This document shows, one piece after another, positions 1 through 7,752 of a stretch of DNA of 64,000 bases. Source of the DNA: an uncultured Eggerthella sp. (GTDB taxonomy: Bacteria; Actinomycetota; Coriobacteriia; Coriobacteriales; Eggerthellaceae); assembly GCA_900553605.1 (NCBI GenBank), contig USDX01000009.1:1-64000 (forward strand), read 5' to 3'. A program made the position numbers and the translations under genes. Position 1 is the stretch's first letter. Each line of letters opens with the position of its first letter. The notes beneath the pieces are model-generated. The model was given only the letters and a program-made list of their open reading frames with translations. It searched no databases and was not told where the DNA came from.

Positions 1-276
1 CTTCGCCCTCTTCGCCTGGCTGCCTACAGCTGCTTGCTGGCGAAGAAGGCGCTCGTTCTCGCGCCTGAGCCTTTTCAGGTCCTCGGCCATCTGGAAGGGG
101 TTGTCCGCCGGGGCCGCGCCCGCTGCGTCCGCCTTCCTGACCCACGCCGACACACTGCCCGCATCGACGCCGAGCTCACGCCCGATCTGGGCATAGGTGG
201 CGCCCTCCGTCGACCTGTACAGCTCGACCGCGTGCCTCTTGAACTCTGGGGTGTACTTGGGCGATGGCATGCTCAT
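1..276 (-). CDS. IS3-family transposase OrfA (HTH subunit), partial, probably frameshifted
   Basis: The visible part begins MSMPSPKYTPEFKRHAVELY, the classic IS3/IS911 OrfA start, followed by a helix-turn-helix (TYAQIGRELGV, then SVSAWVRKAD) and a leucine-zipper-like segment (LKRLRRENERLL). The start at 276 sits behind a GGAGG sequence; an in-frame ATG at 306 is possible but has no such site. The usual OrfA ending AFFASKQL-stop is present but in another frame (positions 24-50), so a small deletion has probably removed part of the zipper and shifted the frame. It may be inactive. OrfB would lie beyond the left edge. Confidence 0.75.
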   Translation of the reverse strand, partial: MSMPSPKYTPEFKRHAVELYRSTEGATYAQIGRELGVDAGSVSAWVRKADAAGAAPADNPFQMAEDLKRLRRENERLLRQQAAVGSQAKRAK

Positions 277-352
277 ATCCGCCTCCGTTTCCTCCGTTGC
301 CGACATCATGCCGAAACGGAAATCGATGTGTCAACGGATTCGGGGCAGATTC
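1..352 (-). mobile_element. IS3-family insertion sequence, one end only
   Basis: An IS3-type orfA lies on the minus strand with a probable terminal repeat just inside position 352 (reading from the end: TGAATCTGCCCCGAATCC). The element runs off the left edge. Its junction falls exactly where the neighbouring IS256-group transposase frame ends, so the IS3 element has inserted into that element. The exact terminal base and any target duplication cannot be fixed because the other end is outside the window. Confidence 0.7.
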
Positions 353-950
353 ACTTCAGCAGCCTGAGGGCGATGCCGTAGAGCTCCTGGCCGCATGGGA
401 GCTTCGGCCGGCTCGTGGTGCACCTTTTGACCTGGCAGAACGCGTGGAATGTGCACCTCTGCAGCCTTGTGCGGGGCCATACGGCCCTGGCCGCCTTTGC
501 GAAGCCGGCGCCGCCGTCGGTGACTGCCATGGCGGGCGCGGGGACGCGCGCCATCAGCGCCGCCCAGGCCGCGGAGCACTCGCTGCGGGCCAGCTGCCAG
601 GCAAGCACGTGCTCGGGGCTCCTCGCCACCAGCACCACCGCCCGCCGCCCCAGCCAGATGCCGTCGAGGTGCACGACGTCGCAGACCTCGCCCGTGGCCC
701 GGGCTATGGGCCATATCCCCCAGAACTCCGAGGTCATGCGCTTGAACGTCGCCCTCGAGCGGCCCATGTCGGCCTGCGTGCGCCGCGACAGCAGCCAGCC
801 CAGGAACATGTCGAGCCTCTTGGCGGAGTTGTCGATCCTGCGCACCGACGACGAGCCGCAGCCCGGGCAGCGCCACCTCCTGCGCCCGGCGCCGGTCTTC
901 CCGTTGCTGCTCATGGCCTTACCGCAAAGTGGACACCTCGGCCTATCCAT
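351..950 (-). pseudogene. IS1249/IS256-group transposase, truncated by the IS3 insertion
   Basis: The protein starts MDRPRCPLCGKAM and has an N-terminal zinc ribbon (CPLCGKAM, then CPGCG). A DDE-type core follows: the segments VHLDGIWLGR and AVTDGGAGFAK carry the expected first two aspartates, and QRCTFHAFCQVKR follows. This matches the IS1249-like branch of the IS256 group, whose members are normally near 390 residues. Here the frame stops after 199 residues, exactly at the IS3 terminus, so the last third with the catalytic glutamate is missing or lies beyond the IS3 copy. A GGGAG ribosome site precedes the start at 950. Confidence 0.8.
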
Positions 951-1022
951 GGATGGCTCCCGTCACTAGGCAACTTTTCTCAAGAAAAGCGTCCGCTGAC
1001 CAGGCATGTCAAGAGGAATACC

Positions 1023-1129
1023 TACACACTTTCTGAGCCACCGGGAAGTTGATGCGAATCAACTTGAAAAGGTTGTTTTCGATATCTGACGTGGGGATAC
1101 GCTCGGAAATTTACACACTTTTTGAGCCA
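1023..1129. repeat. Two solitary IS-end-like repeats
   Basis: tacacactttctgagcca (1023-1040) and tacacactttttgagcca (1112-1129) differ at one base and have the same orientation. Read from the other strand they begin GGCTCA and contain GTGTGTA, which resembles IS256-group terminal repeats. The first copy is suitably placed to be the outer end of the truncated transposon at 351-950. A hairpin (AAGTTGAT / ATCAACTT, 1046-1065) lies between them. The rest of 951-1327 has no gene that I can support. Confidence 0.5.
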
Positions 1130-1253
1130 TAACCCAAAAAAGGGCAAACAGATTTGTCCTCTAGCAAGCACGGACGACTATCGTTGATCAAGGGGTCGAA
1201 TTGACGGCGAAGCGAATTTAAGGCGAGACAAGCAAGGCTTGCTCGGCCCCACA

Positions 1254-1284
1254 GGTTCGAGTAGGTTCTAGTAGGGTTCGAGTA
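1254..1284. repeat. Three short direct repeats of ggttcgagta
   Basis: ggttcgagta at 1254, ggttctagta at 1264 and ggttcgagta at 1275 follow one another almost without spacing. They lie between the IS ends and the ATPase gene. The function is unknown; they could be slippage products or the scar of an integration site. Confidence 0.45.
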
Positions 1285-1327
1285 AAATCAATTTCAATTG
1301 GTATTGATGTAAAGCCCAGGGCCAGAG

Positions 1328-2599
1328 TTACGCGAGATCTTGCAGCAGGAACTTCCATGCGGGCTTGACCTCGATACATATATCGCCCTCTACGATTTCC
1401 CCTTCTTCTTCTTTTGTCACGATAAGTAGCCGACGAATAGACTCATCGACACGTGCCAGCTTCAGTAGGTTGCCTATCTCGCGGGGCTTGGCGCTTTCGG
1501 AAAGTGAATAGGCAACCTGCACCGCAAGACCTTGTTCGGGCACGTAGAAATCTACGTCAATGCCGTGTTTTGATGATTTCAGGTAATGAAGCCCCTCGCC
1601 AAATACATCACGCATTGCTACAGCCACCTCATTTTCGAGTAAGGCCGGCTCCCTTCCAATTAGGAAAAGGTTGAGCAGTCCGTTGTCGCTGAAGTAGCGC
1701 TTCGGATTCCCCTCGCGCTCTACAAACTTTGCAACGGCGTTCTTCACTTCAAACAGCAGGTAGGCCTCGCGAGCCATGGCGAGGTAGTCTAGCAGCGTGG
1801 CCTTGCTAACGTTGTAGCCCAATCCGCGCAGCATCCCATGCAGTGCCGTGGCGGAGGTTTCGTTGCAGGCGGTTTCGGCCACCTTCTTCATAAGTACGCG
1901 AATGGCATCGGGGTTTCGCACGCCATTGCGTGCCACCACGTCTCCGAGTAAGACTTTTTGGTACACGTTTTCCGCATATTCGCGAGGAGAGTTATAGCGA
2001 AGCGACTCGGGAAACCCGCCATTCTGATAAAACGTATCGAATGCGCCCGCGATGGTTCCCCTGGTTTTTGTTGCGTATAGCGCCTCAGCGTCATGGGACA
2101 CACCGGTAGCGTCGAGATACTCATCGAAACGGTAGGGAGTCACGTGCTTGACGAAATAGCGTCCGCCAAGAGTGGTAGCTATCTGGCTGCTAAGCATATT
2201 TGCATTGCTGCCGGTTATCCATACGCGTTCGCCAGCGTCGGCCAAGCGCCGCGCAAATTTTTCCCAGCCATCTACGTTTTGTATTTCATCAAAGAAGAAG
2301 AAACCTGATTGCCTGCTGAGCTCGCTTTGTGCTGACAGGATGTCATTGAAGTCTCCGATGCGAAACTCCGCCAAACGCTCGTCCTCGAAATTGATGTAAA
2401 TGATTCGGTTCCATTCCACGCCCGATTCCACCAGGTCTCGAGCTATCTTGTAAAGCAAGGTCGACTTACCAGCACGGCGCAGGCCCGTAATCACGTAATT
2501 GGCCTGCGGATCAAGTGAATATCGCCGCGGCACGATGTGCGCATTGCGGATGATTTCATGTTGGTCAAAGATGACGCTTTTCAGTATTTCAGGATTCAT
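1328..2599 (-). CDS. AAA_14 / DUF4143 family ATPase
   Basis: The product has 423 residues. The N-terminal AAA domain shows Walker A GLRRAGKSTLL (about residues 38-48) and a Walker B-like FFFDEIQNVDGWEKF, followed by the sensor-type segment RVWITGSNANML. The C-terminal half is a DUF4143-type domain (DYLAMAREAYLLFEVKNA, then nuclease-like VDFYVPEQGLAVQVAYSL). Families of this architecture are widespread in anaerobes, often at mobile-element borders, and their role is not settled; defence or transposon-related functions are suspected. It is a single gene next to IS debris, with three palindromes upstream that could be its own operators. Identification as a family member is firm; function is open. 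Confidence 0.85.
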   Translation of the reverse strand: MNPEILKSVIFDQHEIIRNAHIVPRRYSLDPQANYVITGLRRAGKSTLLYKIARDLVESGVEWNRIIYINFEDERLAEFRIGDFNDILSAQSELSRQSGFFFFDEIQNVDGWEKFARRLADAGERVWITGSNANMLSSQIATTLGGRYFVKHVTPYRFDEYLDATGVSHDAEALYATKTRGTIAGAFDTFYQNGGFPESLRYNSPREYAENVYQKVLLGDVVARNGVRNPDAIRVLMKKVAETACNETSATALHGMLRGLGYNVSKATLLDYLAMAREAYLLFEVKNAVAKFVEREGNPKRYFSDNGLLNLFLIGREPALLENEVAVAMRDVFGEGLHYLKSSKHGIDVDFYVPEQGLAVQVAYSLSESAKPREIGNLLKLARVDESIRRLLIVTKEEEGEIVEGDICIEVKPAWKFLLQDLA

Positions 2600-2612
2600 G
2601 GAATACCAATCT

Positions 2613-2694
2613 GTTCAATATACTGGACAGATTATAGGTCATTTTGTTCAGTATATTGAACAAAAACAGGGTAAAACCGTTCGGTATATTGAAC
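2613..2694. promoter_or_regulatory. Array of three 16-bp palindromes, 33-bp period
   Basis: gttcaatatactggac (2613-2628), gttcagtatattgaac (2646-2661) and gttcggtatattgaac (2679-2694) share the palindrome GTTCARTATAYTGAAC. Start-to-start distances are exactly 33 and 33 bp, with 17-bp unrelated spacers. They lie 14 to 95 bp upstream of the ATPase start at 2599 and just downstream of hypB. An operator array for the ATPase gene is the simplest reading; there is too little spacer variety and repeat number for a CRISPR. Confidence 0.7.
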
Positions 2695-2712
2695 GGATGG
2701 AGCTTAGCTGCT

Positions 2713-3384
2713 CTATCCCAAAAGTTCTTTGCGGCACGTGACGAGCCATTCTGCAAGCTCTCGGATTCCCTCCCCGGTGCGTGCGCACGTTTCGAATATC
2801 TCAAGGTGAGGGTTGAGCACGCGCGCTTGTTTGCGCAGCGCTGCCATATCGAAATCAGGATTAAGCGGAAGATAGTCGGTTTTGGTCACGATGAGTGCGT
2901 CCACTACTGCGAACATGGGCGGATACTTGTACACCTTGTCATACCCTTCGGGAACCGAAAGCAGCATGACGCGTTTGTGCGCACCGGTGTCGAACTCTGC
3001 CGGACAAACCAGATTGCCGATGTTCTCTAGAAACAAGTAATCAAAATGCTGCCCGCCAAACGCCTGGAAAGCGCGTTCGACCATGCTCATCTCAACATGG
3101 CATATTCCCCGCGTTTCAAGCTGCACTGCTTGTATGCCTGCATCCTTGATCTTCCGCGAATCCACGAACGACTCCAAGTCCGCCTCGATGATGCCGATGC
3201 TTGCGGATTTCCGCAGTTCTTCAATGAGCGCTAGCAGCAAGGTGGTCTTTCCTGCGCCGGGAGACGCCATAACATCCACGAAGAAGGTGCCCTGGTGTTC
3301 AAGCATCTTTCGAAAACTGTTTGCGGCATTGGTGTTGTCGGCGAGGATATCTTCTTTTATCTCTACGATGCGTGATTCTTCCAT
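2713..3384 (-). CDS. hypB: HypB, nickel-insertion GTPase
   Basis: The product has 223 residues. HypB is the GTPase that, with HypA, delivers nickel to [NiFe]-hydrogenase large subunits. The sequence shows Walker A ASPGAGKTTLL (residues 40-50), the family segment TRGICHVEMSMVERAF that supplies metal-binding Cys-His, and the ENIGNLVCPAEFDTG block with the second cysteine, then the G4-like VTKTDYL. There is no histidine-rich N-terminal stretch, so it is not a nickel-storage variant. It is the last gene of a five-gene minus-strand run that begins with hypA, yet no hydrogenase subunit or other hyp gene is in the window. The product call is firm. Confidence 0.93.
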   Translation of the reverse strand: MEESRIVEIKEDILADNTNAANSFRKMLEHQGTFFVDVMASPGAGKTTLLLALIEELRKSASIGIIEADLESFVDSRKIKDAGIQAVQLETRGICHVEMSMVERAFQAFGGQHFDYLFLENIGNLVCPAEFDTGAHKRVMLLSVPEGYDKVYKYPPMFAVVDALIVTKTDYLPLNPDFDMAALRKQARVLNPHLEIFETCARTGEGIRELAEWLVTCRKELLG

Positions 3385-3448
3385 CGGTAACCCCTCTTCA
3401 ATGGGAAGGCGGCTTCCCTAAAGCCAGAGGGAGCCGCCAAAGCAAATG

Positions 3449-4669
3449 TTAATCAACCGTTTTGCCCATGATCTTGTTTGCAGCGTAAATGCCGCTGATG
3501 CATGCAGGCTCCAGGCCCAAACCGTTCACGTCACCCGCCATAATGAGGTCTGGCGCCAGGTTTTGCGGCAAAGCCTCATGGGCGGCAGTGTACAGAGCAT
3601 GGCTCCAGTACTTCTTTCCTATAACCGTCCACTCGTCGAAGTACTCGTCGAATTTGCGTGTTTCCTCGAAATCGACTTCGGTGAACACCTCGTAATCGCC
3701 GTCGAAGCGCTTAGCGATATAGATGATCGGGATAGTGTCATCGAACAGGTGAACAAGGTGCCCACGGAATTTCCTCTTGACTTTCCCTCGCACCAGATAG
3801 CCCGTAAGCTCAGAAGCCTTGCGAATATCCAGTGCGGGAATTCCCCCGATGGGCTCCAGAAGGCGCTGCGTGTCTACGGCGGGGGACGCCATAACCAGAT
3901 TGCTTGCCGTAAAGCGTCCTGCGCCGCATTCGACAGCCCAGCCCTCGTCACACTTTTCAACCTGAGTTATTTCGTCGATAAGAACTTTTCCCGAACCCTG
4001 CGCCAAGCGCCGCTTGGTCCCTTCGGAATCGAAGTCGAAGCGCTTCAGGTCGAAGAGCAGCCGCAGGGGAGGGATCTTCATGGTAAGAGGCTGCACGGTG
4101 TTCAGATAATCGAGGGCGGTAAGGTCCTTGATCTTCGTTCCTGTGCATGCGTGGGCGAACATGCTGATCAGATCGTGAGCGATGGGCCCAAAGCCCATTC
4201 GCTCGATCATGTCTGTTGCCGATTCTTGATACAGCTGCTTGATCATGGGGTCCTTTTCAAGGGCGGCCGTGACTTCCATCACCGTGCAGTTGTCCTTGAA
4301 CTGGGTGTAGCGGGGGATGAACTCCTCGCGCATCCACTTCATGTACTTCAGAAGCGAAGGCGCGTCGGCAATTGTTGTAGGGGAAACCGGTTCGTACTGT
4401 TTTCCGTTGTCGTGATGGCAGCAGCCGGCGCTCAAGGCAGGCAGGACATCAGGTCCTTCGATTAGCAGCTCTGAGCGGAGCATATATTTGTAGGTTCCGA
4501 AATAGAACACTGCGCCGTAGTTCATGTGGCGTTGTTCGTCGTTGCAGATTCGCCCGCCAATATTGGGGCTGATTAGCAGGTATTCGCGATCGTTCTTCTG
4601 AAGCTCCAAGCAGCAGTTCACGCCAGCTGCACCAGCTCCAACCACGATGGTTTCGTAATGCGTTTTCAT
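3449..4669 (-). CDS. FAD-dependent amine-oxidase-like oxidoreductase
   Basis: The product has 406 residues. The N-terminus ETIVVGAGAAGVNCCLELQ is a Rossmann dinucleotide-binding loop, and the C-terminus LAPDLIMAGDVNGLGLEPACISGIYAANKI is the second FAD-contacting motif of the flavin amine oxidase / protoporphyrinogen oxidase fold. There is no signal peptide. It is separated by 15 bp from the membrane SRPBCC gene upstream and 64 bp from hypB downstream, so it belongs to the same transcription unit. It presumably exchanges electrons with the ferredoxin-like protein of the operon. The substrate cannot be read from sequence. Confidence 0.8.
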   Translation of the reverse strand: MKTHYETIVVGAGAAGVNCCLELQKNDREYLLISPNIGGRICNDEQRHMNYGAVFYFGTYKYMLRSELLIEGPDVLPALSAGCCHHDNGKQYEPVSPTTIADAPSLLKYMKWMREEFIPRYTQFKDNCTVMEVTAALEKDPMIKQLYQESATDMIERMGFGPIAHDLISMFAHACTGTKIKDLTALDYLNTVQPLTMKIPPLRLLFDLKRFDFDSEGTKRRLAQGSGKVLIDEITQVEKCDEGWAVECGAGRFTASNLVMASPAVDTQRLLEPIGGIPALDIRKASELTGYLVRGKVKRKFRGHLVHLFDDTIPIIYIAKRFDGDYEVFTEVDFEETRKFDEYFDEWTVIGKKYWSHALYTAAHEALPQNLAPDLIMAGDVNGLGLEPACISGIYAANKIMGKTVD

Positions 4670-4684
4670 GACGCCTTCTTTCCC

Positions 4685-5728
4685 TTAGTCGAAGTAACGC
4701 TTGCGGAAGTCTCTGCGACCCTCCGCCAAGCCGGTGATTGTTTCCATGCAGCAGCGCCCCATGACAAGGGATGCGGTTCCCAGAATGAAAACAACGAAAT
4801 ACTTGTGGATGGGAGTGCGCAGGAAAGGATCGAAATGACAATCGCAGCGATAGATGAAGCGCGATTGGGTTTCATTGATCTGATACACTTCCCAGTTCCA
4901 CGTCCATGCAAAGCGGTGGAACCACAGACGAAGCGCGCCTTCCTGATTTGGACCGCGGTTTTTCCACGTTGGGTCGGTAGCCGTATCGGAGTGGGCTGCC
5001 CAATAGTAGAGGCCGTTTTCTCCGTTGGAACAATCGGTTACCCATTCGCCAATCGAAAGCGGTGCCTGGTGAAACCACTGAAACTCACCAACGTGGAGGT
5101 TCTGCCACTGAGGGTATTTCTTCCAGTCGTAATGATTGCGGATGTCGAAGGTGAACAGGCGCTCCAAGCGCTCAAAGCTGTACCAACCGCCTTTTGATTG
5201 GCCTGCCTGTTGCATGTAGGGCCATATCTCTTCGGGGAGGGCGTTGACCGTAATGCCTCCGTCGTAACGAAGCGTCTTTTCTCCGTTGTGGAAGTGGTCG
5301 TCGCCCTTGAGATTGTAGGCGCGCTCGGCATCGGTCATCTTCGTGCGCAAGCCGTAGATCCACAACATCGAAAGCACAATAAAGCACGCGCCGCAGATGC
5401 ACCAAAGGATGTTCCATGCCGTGACGCCAGGGCCGAACAGCTGGAGCAGGTAATCGGTTTTGTTGATCCCCAAAGCCAAGAGGGCGAATCGGGTGATCAT
5501 GCTTGCGCCCCAACCGATAAGGCCGTACCAAATTGCCTCGGCGCTGCATTCCATCATCTTTTTCTTGTGGCCGATGGCCCAATCAATCAAAACGCCTATG
5601 ATGCCCAGGAAATACCCCAACAGCACAAAACCTACTTTGGTGGCTTTGGAGAAGCGGTCCATGAAGCGAGGCTGTTTTTCGGGCATTGAAGGCAAAGCTC
5701 CATTTGCTGCTTTTGCCATGAGTGTCAC
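4685..5728 (-). CDS. Membrane protein with C-terminal SRPBCC (START-like) domain
   Basis: The product has 347 residues. Hydrophobic segments occur near residues 32-50 (VGFVLLGYFLGIIGVLIDW), 65-85, 95-120 and 305-322. The middle to C-terminal part is a lipid-binding-like SRPBCC domain, with the signature block ITVNALPEEIWPYMQQAGQ followed by GGWYSFERLERLF. The fold usually forms a hydrophobic ligand pocket. Being fused to membrane helices and flanked by an FAD enzyme and an Fe-S protein, it may present a lipophilic substrate such as a steroid, quinone or fatty compound; that is inference. The start at 5728 gives MTLMAKAANG; the second Met is also possible. Confidence 0.7.
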   Translation of the reverse strand: MTLMAKAANGALPSMPEKQPRFMDRFSKATKVGFVLLGYFLGIIGVLIDWAIGHKKKMMECSAEAIWYGLIGWGASMITRFALLALGINKTDYLLQLFGPGVTAWNILWCICGACFIVLSMLWIYGLRTKMTDAERAYNLKGDDHFHNGEKTLRYDGGITVNALPEEIWPYMQQAGQSKGGWYSFERLERLFTFDIRNHYDWKKYPQWQNLHVGEFQWFHQAPLSIGEWVTDCSNGENGLYYWAAHSDTATDPTWKNRGPNQEGALRLWFHRFAWTWNWEVYQINETQSRFIYRCDCHFDPFLRTPIHKYFVVFILGTASLVMGRCCMETITGLAEGRRDFRKRYFD

Positions 5729-5747
5729 GCCCCTTCTTTCTAGCTAA

Positions 5748-7112
5748 CTATTTCTTGTGTTTAAGGAGCAGCCACGCCAATGCGCCTATGCCAATGGCGC
5801 CTGCCACATATTTCTTGTTGTACTTGAAGAAGGCTTTCGCGCTTGTGCATCCAAGGTTTCGCGCCGCCTCGTCGGCAAGAGCTACGGTTTTTTGGCCCGC
5901 TGCCTGCATAATTGCCATCGGATCCATTTCGGTATCCTTCCACTCGTAGTCTGCCGGAGGAATCTCCATCGTGCATTTATCCATGACCATGTCGATTCTT
6001 CCTTCTTCTAGGAAGTATTCATGGATGCTTTCACGTAGGGGCATGGTTTGCTGAAGGGTGATGGCGTCGTTCGGGCAGACGCTCTTGCAGTACCCGCAGC
6101 CGATGCAATGGTCTTGGTCGATTGTCACCTTGCCATCGGGATTCACCGTGATGATTTCCTGCGGGCACTTCTTGGCGCAGTTGCCGCAACCCGTGCATTT
6201 CTCGTGGTCGATTACCGCCGTAAAGCCAGCGCCGCTGAATCGGTTCTTTATAGTGCGGTTCGCATTCTTGCAAACGTCGAGCGCCACGCAGCAGCAAGGG
6301 CAGCAGAAGCAGATTTCCATGAACTCATCCATCTTCTGATTTTCGAAGCCCCAAACCATCTGTTCGAGCTCAACATATAATGCCTGTCCGATCAAACCCG
6401 CATCGCGGGCATCGTAGACATGCTGTTTAGCCTCTTCCTTCGTTACCGGCTTTGCCAGCCCGTTTTTCACCGCCGTTACTCCCGCCATGTTGAAGAACAG
6501 GCAGCCCAGCGTTTTTTCGTATTCGGAGCAGTCGTGGGCGGAACGGCAAATGCACCGATTCATTTGAGCGATGTATTCAGCGCCATCGATGGCGTCCATG
6601 ATCAGATCTATGGGCAAAACCGCGGTTTTGCCTTCCTCGACCATGTCCACATTAAGGGGCAGCACAGTGCCGTGCGTGTACATTTTCTCATCGGGCGAAA
6701 ACTGGGTAGCCCTTTTATAGAGCTCTGGAATGATACCCTCTTTTCCCGTAAGCTTTGCTCCCGATACGATCATCATGAACACCTTAAGGGTGCGGTCCCA
6801 TGTTTTTGGCGTTGTGGCCAGCACCTTTGTCATGATGAAGTCTTTGATTCCCAGCCCGCGCGGGTGGTTTTCGTGCAGGGGCTTGTCTGGCAGCTCCCTG
6901 CGGTGCAGGCGGCCTTCGTCCAAGAAAAGCACTTCCCCCTGCGGGGTGATGTTGCCGCCGTCGCGCGGGTCGAGCGAGGCAATTACCTCATCAGGAACCC
7001 CGATGCTCTTCAGTTTCTCGTAATCGATACCTGGCTTTACCCGAACGGAAGTTGCTTGCGTTTCCGTAGCGTTCTCTTGAGCTTGGTTGAGCATTTCTTC
7101 CCCTTTATGCAT
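5748..7112 (-). CDS. Membrane-anchored 4Fe-4S protein with CFCCPCCC motif
   Basis: The product has 454 residues. Two ferredoxin clusters lie near residues 312-365 (CTGCGNCAKKCP and CIGCGYCKSVCP). Before them come two further cysteine groups: RCICRSAHDCSEYEKTLGC (about 190-210) and ICFCCPCCCVAL (about 279-290). A single hydrophobic helix near the C-terminus (AGAIGIGALAWLLLK) ends in KHKK and would anchor it in the membrane. There is no N-terminal signal, so the clusters are probably cytoplasmic. The extra cysteine groups are typical of a poorly described ferredoxin-like family. It lies between hypA and the SRPBCC gene. It is a likely electron carrier for the FAD enzyme. A second start at MLNQ (7094) is also plausible. 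Confidence 0.75.
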   Translation of the reverse strand: MHKGEEMLNQAQENATETQATSVRVKPGIDYEKLKSIGVPDEVIASLDPRDGGNITPQGEVLFLDEGRLHRRELPDKPLHENHPRGLGIKDFIMTKVLATTPKTWDRTLKVFMMIVSGAKLTGKEGIIPELYKRATQFSPDEKMYTHGTVLPLNVDMVEEGKTAVLPIDLIMDAIDGAEYIAQMNRCICRSAHDCSEYEKTLGCLFFNMAGVTAVKNGLAKPVTKEEAKQHVYDARDAGLIGQALYVELEQMVWGFENQKMDEFMEICFCCPCCCVALDVCKNANRTIKNRFSGAGFTAVIDHEKCTGCGNCAKKCPQEIITVNPDGKVTIDQDHCIGCGYCKSVCPNDAITLQQTMPLRESIHEYFLEEGRIDMVMDKCTMEIPPADYEWKDTEMDPMAIMQAAGQKTVALADEAARNLGCTSAKAFFKYNKKYVAGAIGIGALAWLLLKHKK

Positions 7113-7173
7113 TTCCCGCTCCTTCCTTTTCCGAACGATTTATTTCCCCTTGTTCGTAATACGTGAAGTAGGC

Positions 7174-7524
7174 CTATCTGATTTCGATTTCCTTGATAAG
7201 GAGTTCTCCGCCGGTGACCATGTCGTAGTTTTCGCTTCCGCAATCGGGGCAGCACATATGCCTGTCGCTGCCCATGGCAAGCTGGAAGGTTGATCCGCAG
7301 TCGTTGCAGTAAAAAGCCATAGGTACCTTCTGGATCTTGATTTTTGCGCCTTCGGCAAGGGTGCCTTTTGCGCAGCGGTCGAAATAGCGCTGCACCCATT
7401 CTTCTTCCAAGTTGCGCATTTCGCCTATAACCAGGCTCACCGAAAGAACCTGTTTGGCCTGTTGGTCGCATGCGTTGCGCAATACAACGTCAACGATGCT
7501 TCTGGTTACCCCAAGTTCGTGCAT
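7174..7524 (-). CDS. hypA: HypA, nickel metallochaperone
   Basis: The product has 116 residues. HypA binds nickel through its N-terminal Met-His-Glu and zinc through two CxxC pairs. The sequence begins MHELGVTRSIVDVVL and carries CNDCGSTF and CPDCGSEN. The start was set at 7524 because family members must begin MHE; the longer frame upstream would bury that motif. AAAGGCGG lies just upstream. This is the first gene of the hypA / Fe-S / SRPBCC / FAD / hypB unit, with a TetR regulator diverging at 7753. No hydrogenase is nearby, so it serves a distant nickel enzyme or another metal protein. Confidence 0.93.
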   Translation of the reverse strand: MHELGVTRSIVDVVLRNACDQQAKQVLSVSLVIGEMRNLEEEWVQRYFDRCAKGTLAEGAKIKIQKVPMAFYCNDCGSTFQLAMGSDRHMCCPDCGSENYDMVTGGELLIKEIEIR

Positions 7525-7639
7525 TTTGTCCGCCTTTCCCCTCAAGGCAGCAGAACGAAGCTCCTGATTTCCCCATTTGCCAGGACGTATCAAGCGACGA
7601 TACAGCTTCGTACTCTGACAAGTAGTATTCTAATTGCAG

Positions 7640-7655
7640 CATGAACGTGTTCATG
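7640..7655. promoter_or_regulatory. Palindrome CATGAACGTGTTCATG between hypA and tetR
   Basis: A 7+2+7 inverted repeat lies in the 228-bp divergent gap between hypA and the TetR-type gene. Position and symmetry suit an operator of that regulator. A close relative, ATGAACATGTTCGT, lies just upstream of the CoA-transferase gene at 18939-18952. Confidence 0.55.
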
Positions 7656-7752
7656 AAGAACGAGACATTTTGCCGGGGATTGTATTAGCTGTATTAGCCC
7701 AGCTGAGCGCACTTCGCAGAACGCCATTTCGGGAACAAAAGACGAGGTAACG

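Noticed and set aside
1254..1284. tRNA 3' end or attachment site suggested by ggttcga
   Set aside because: No acceptor or anticodon stem can be built around it; it is a run of short direct repeats.
2613..2694. CRISPR array
   Set aside because: There are only three 16-bp palindromic repeats with 17-bp spacers and no cas genes. Repeat and spacer lengths are outside the usual range; an operator array fits better.
3446..4465. 339-residue plus-strand open frame
   Set aside because: It lies opposite the FAD oxidoreductase, which has clear FAD motifs; the plus frame shows none.
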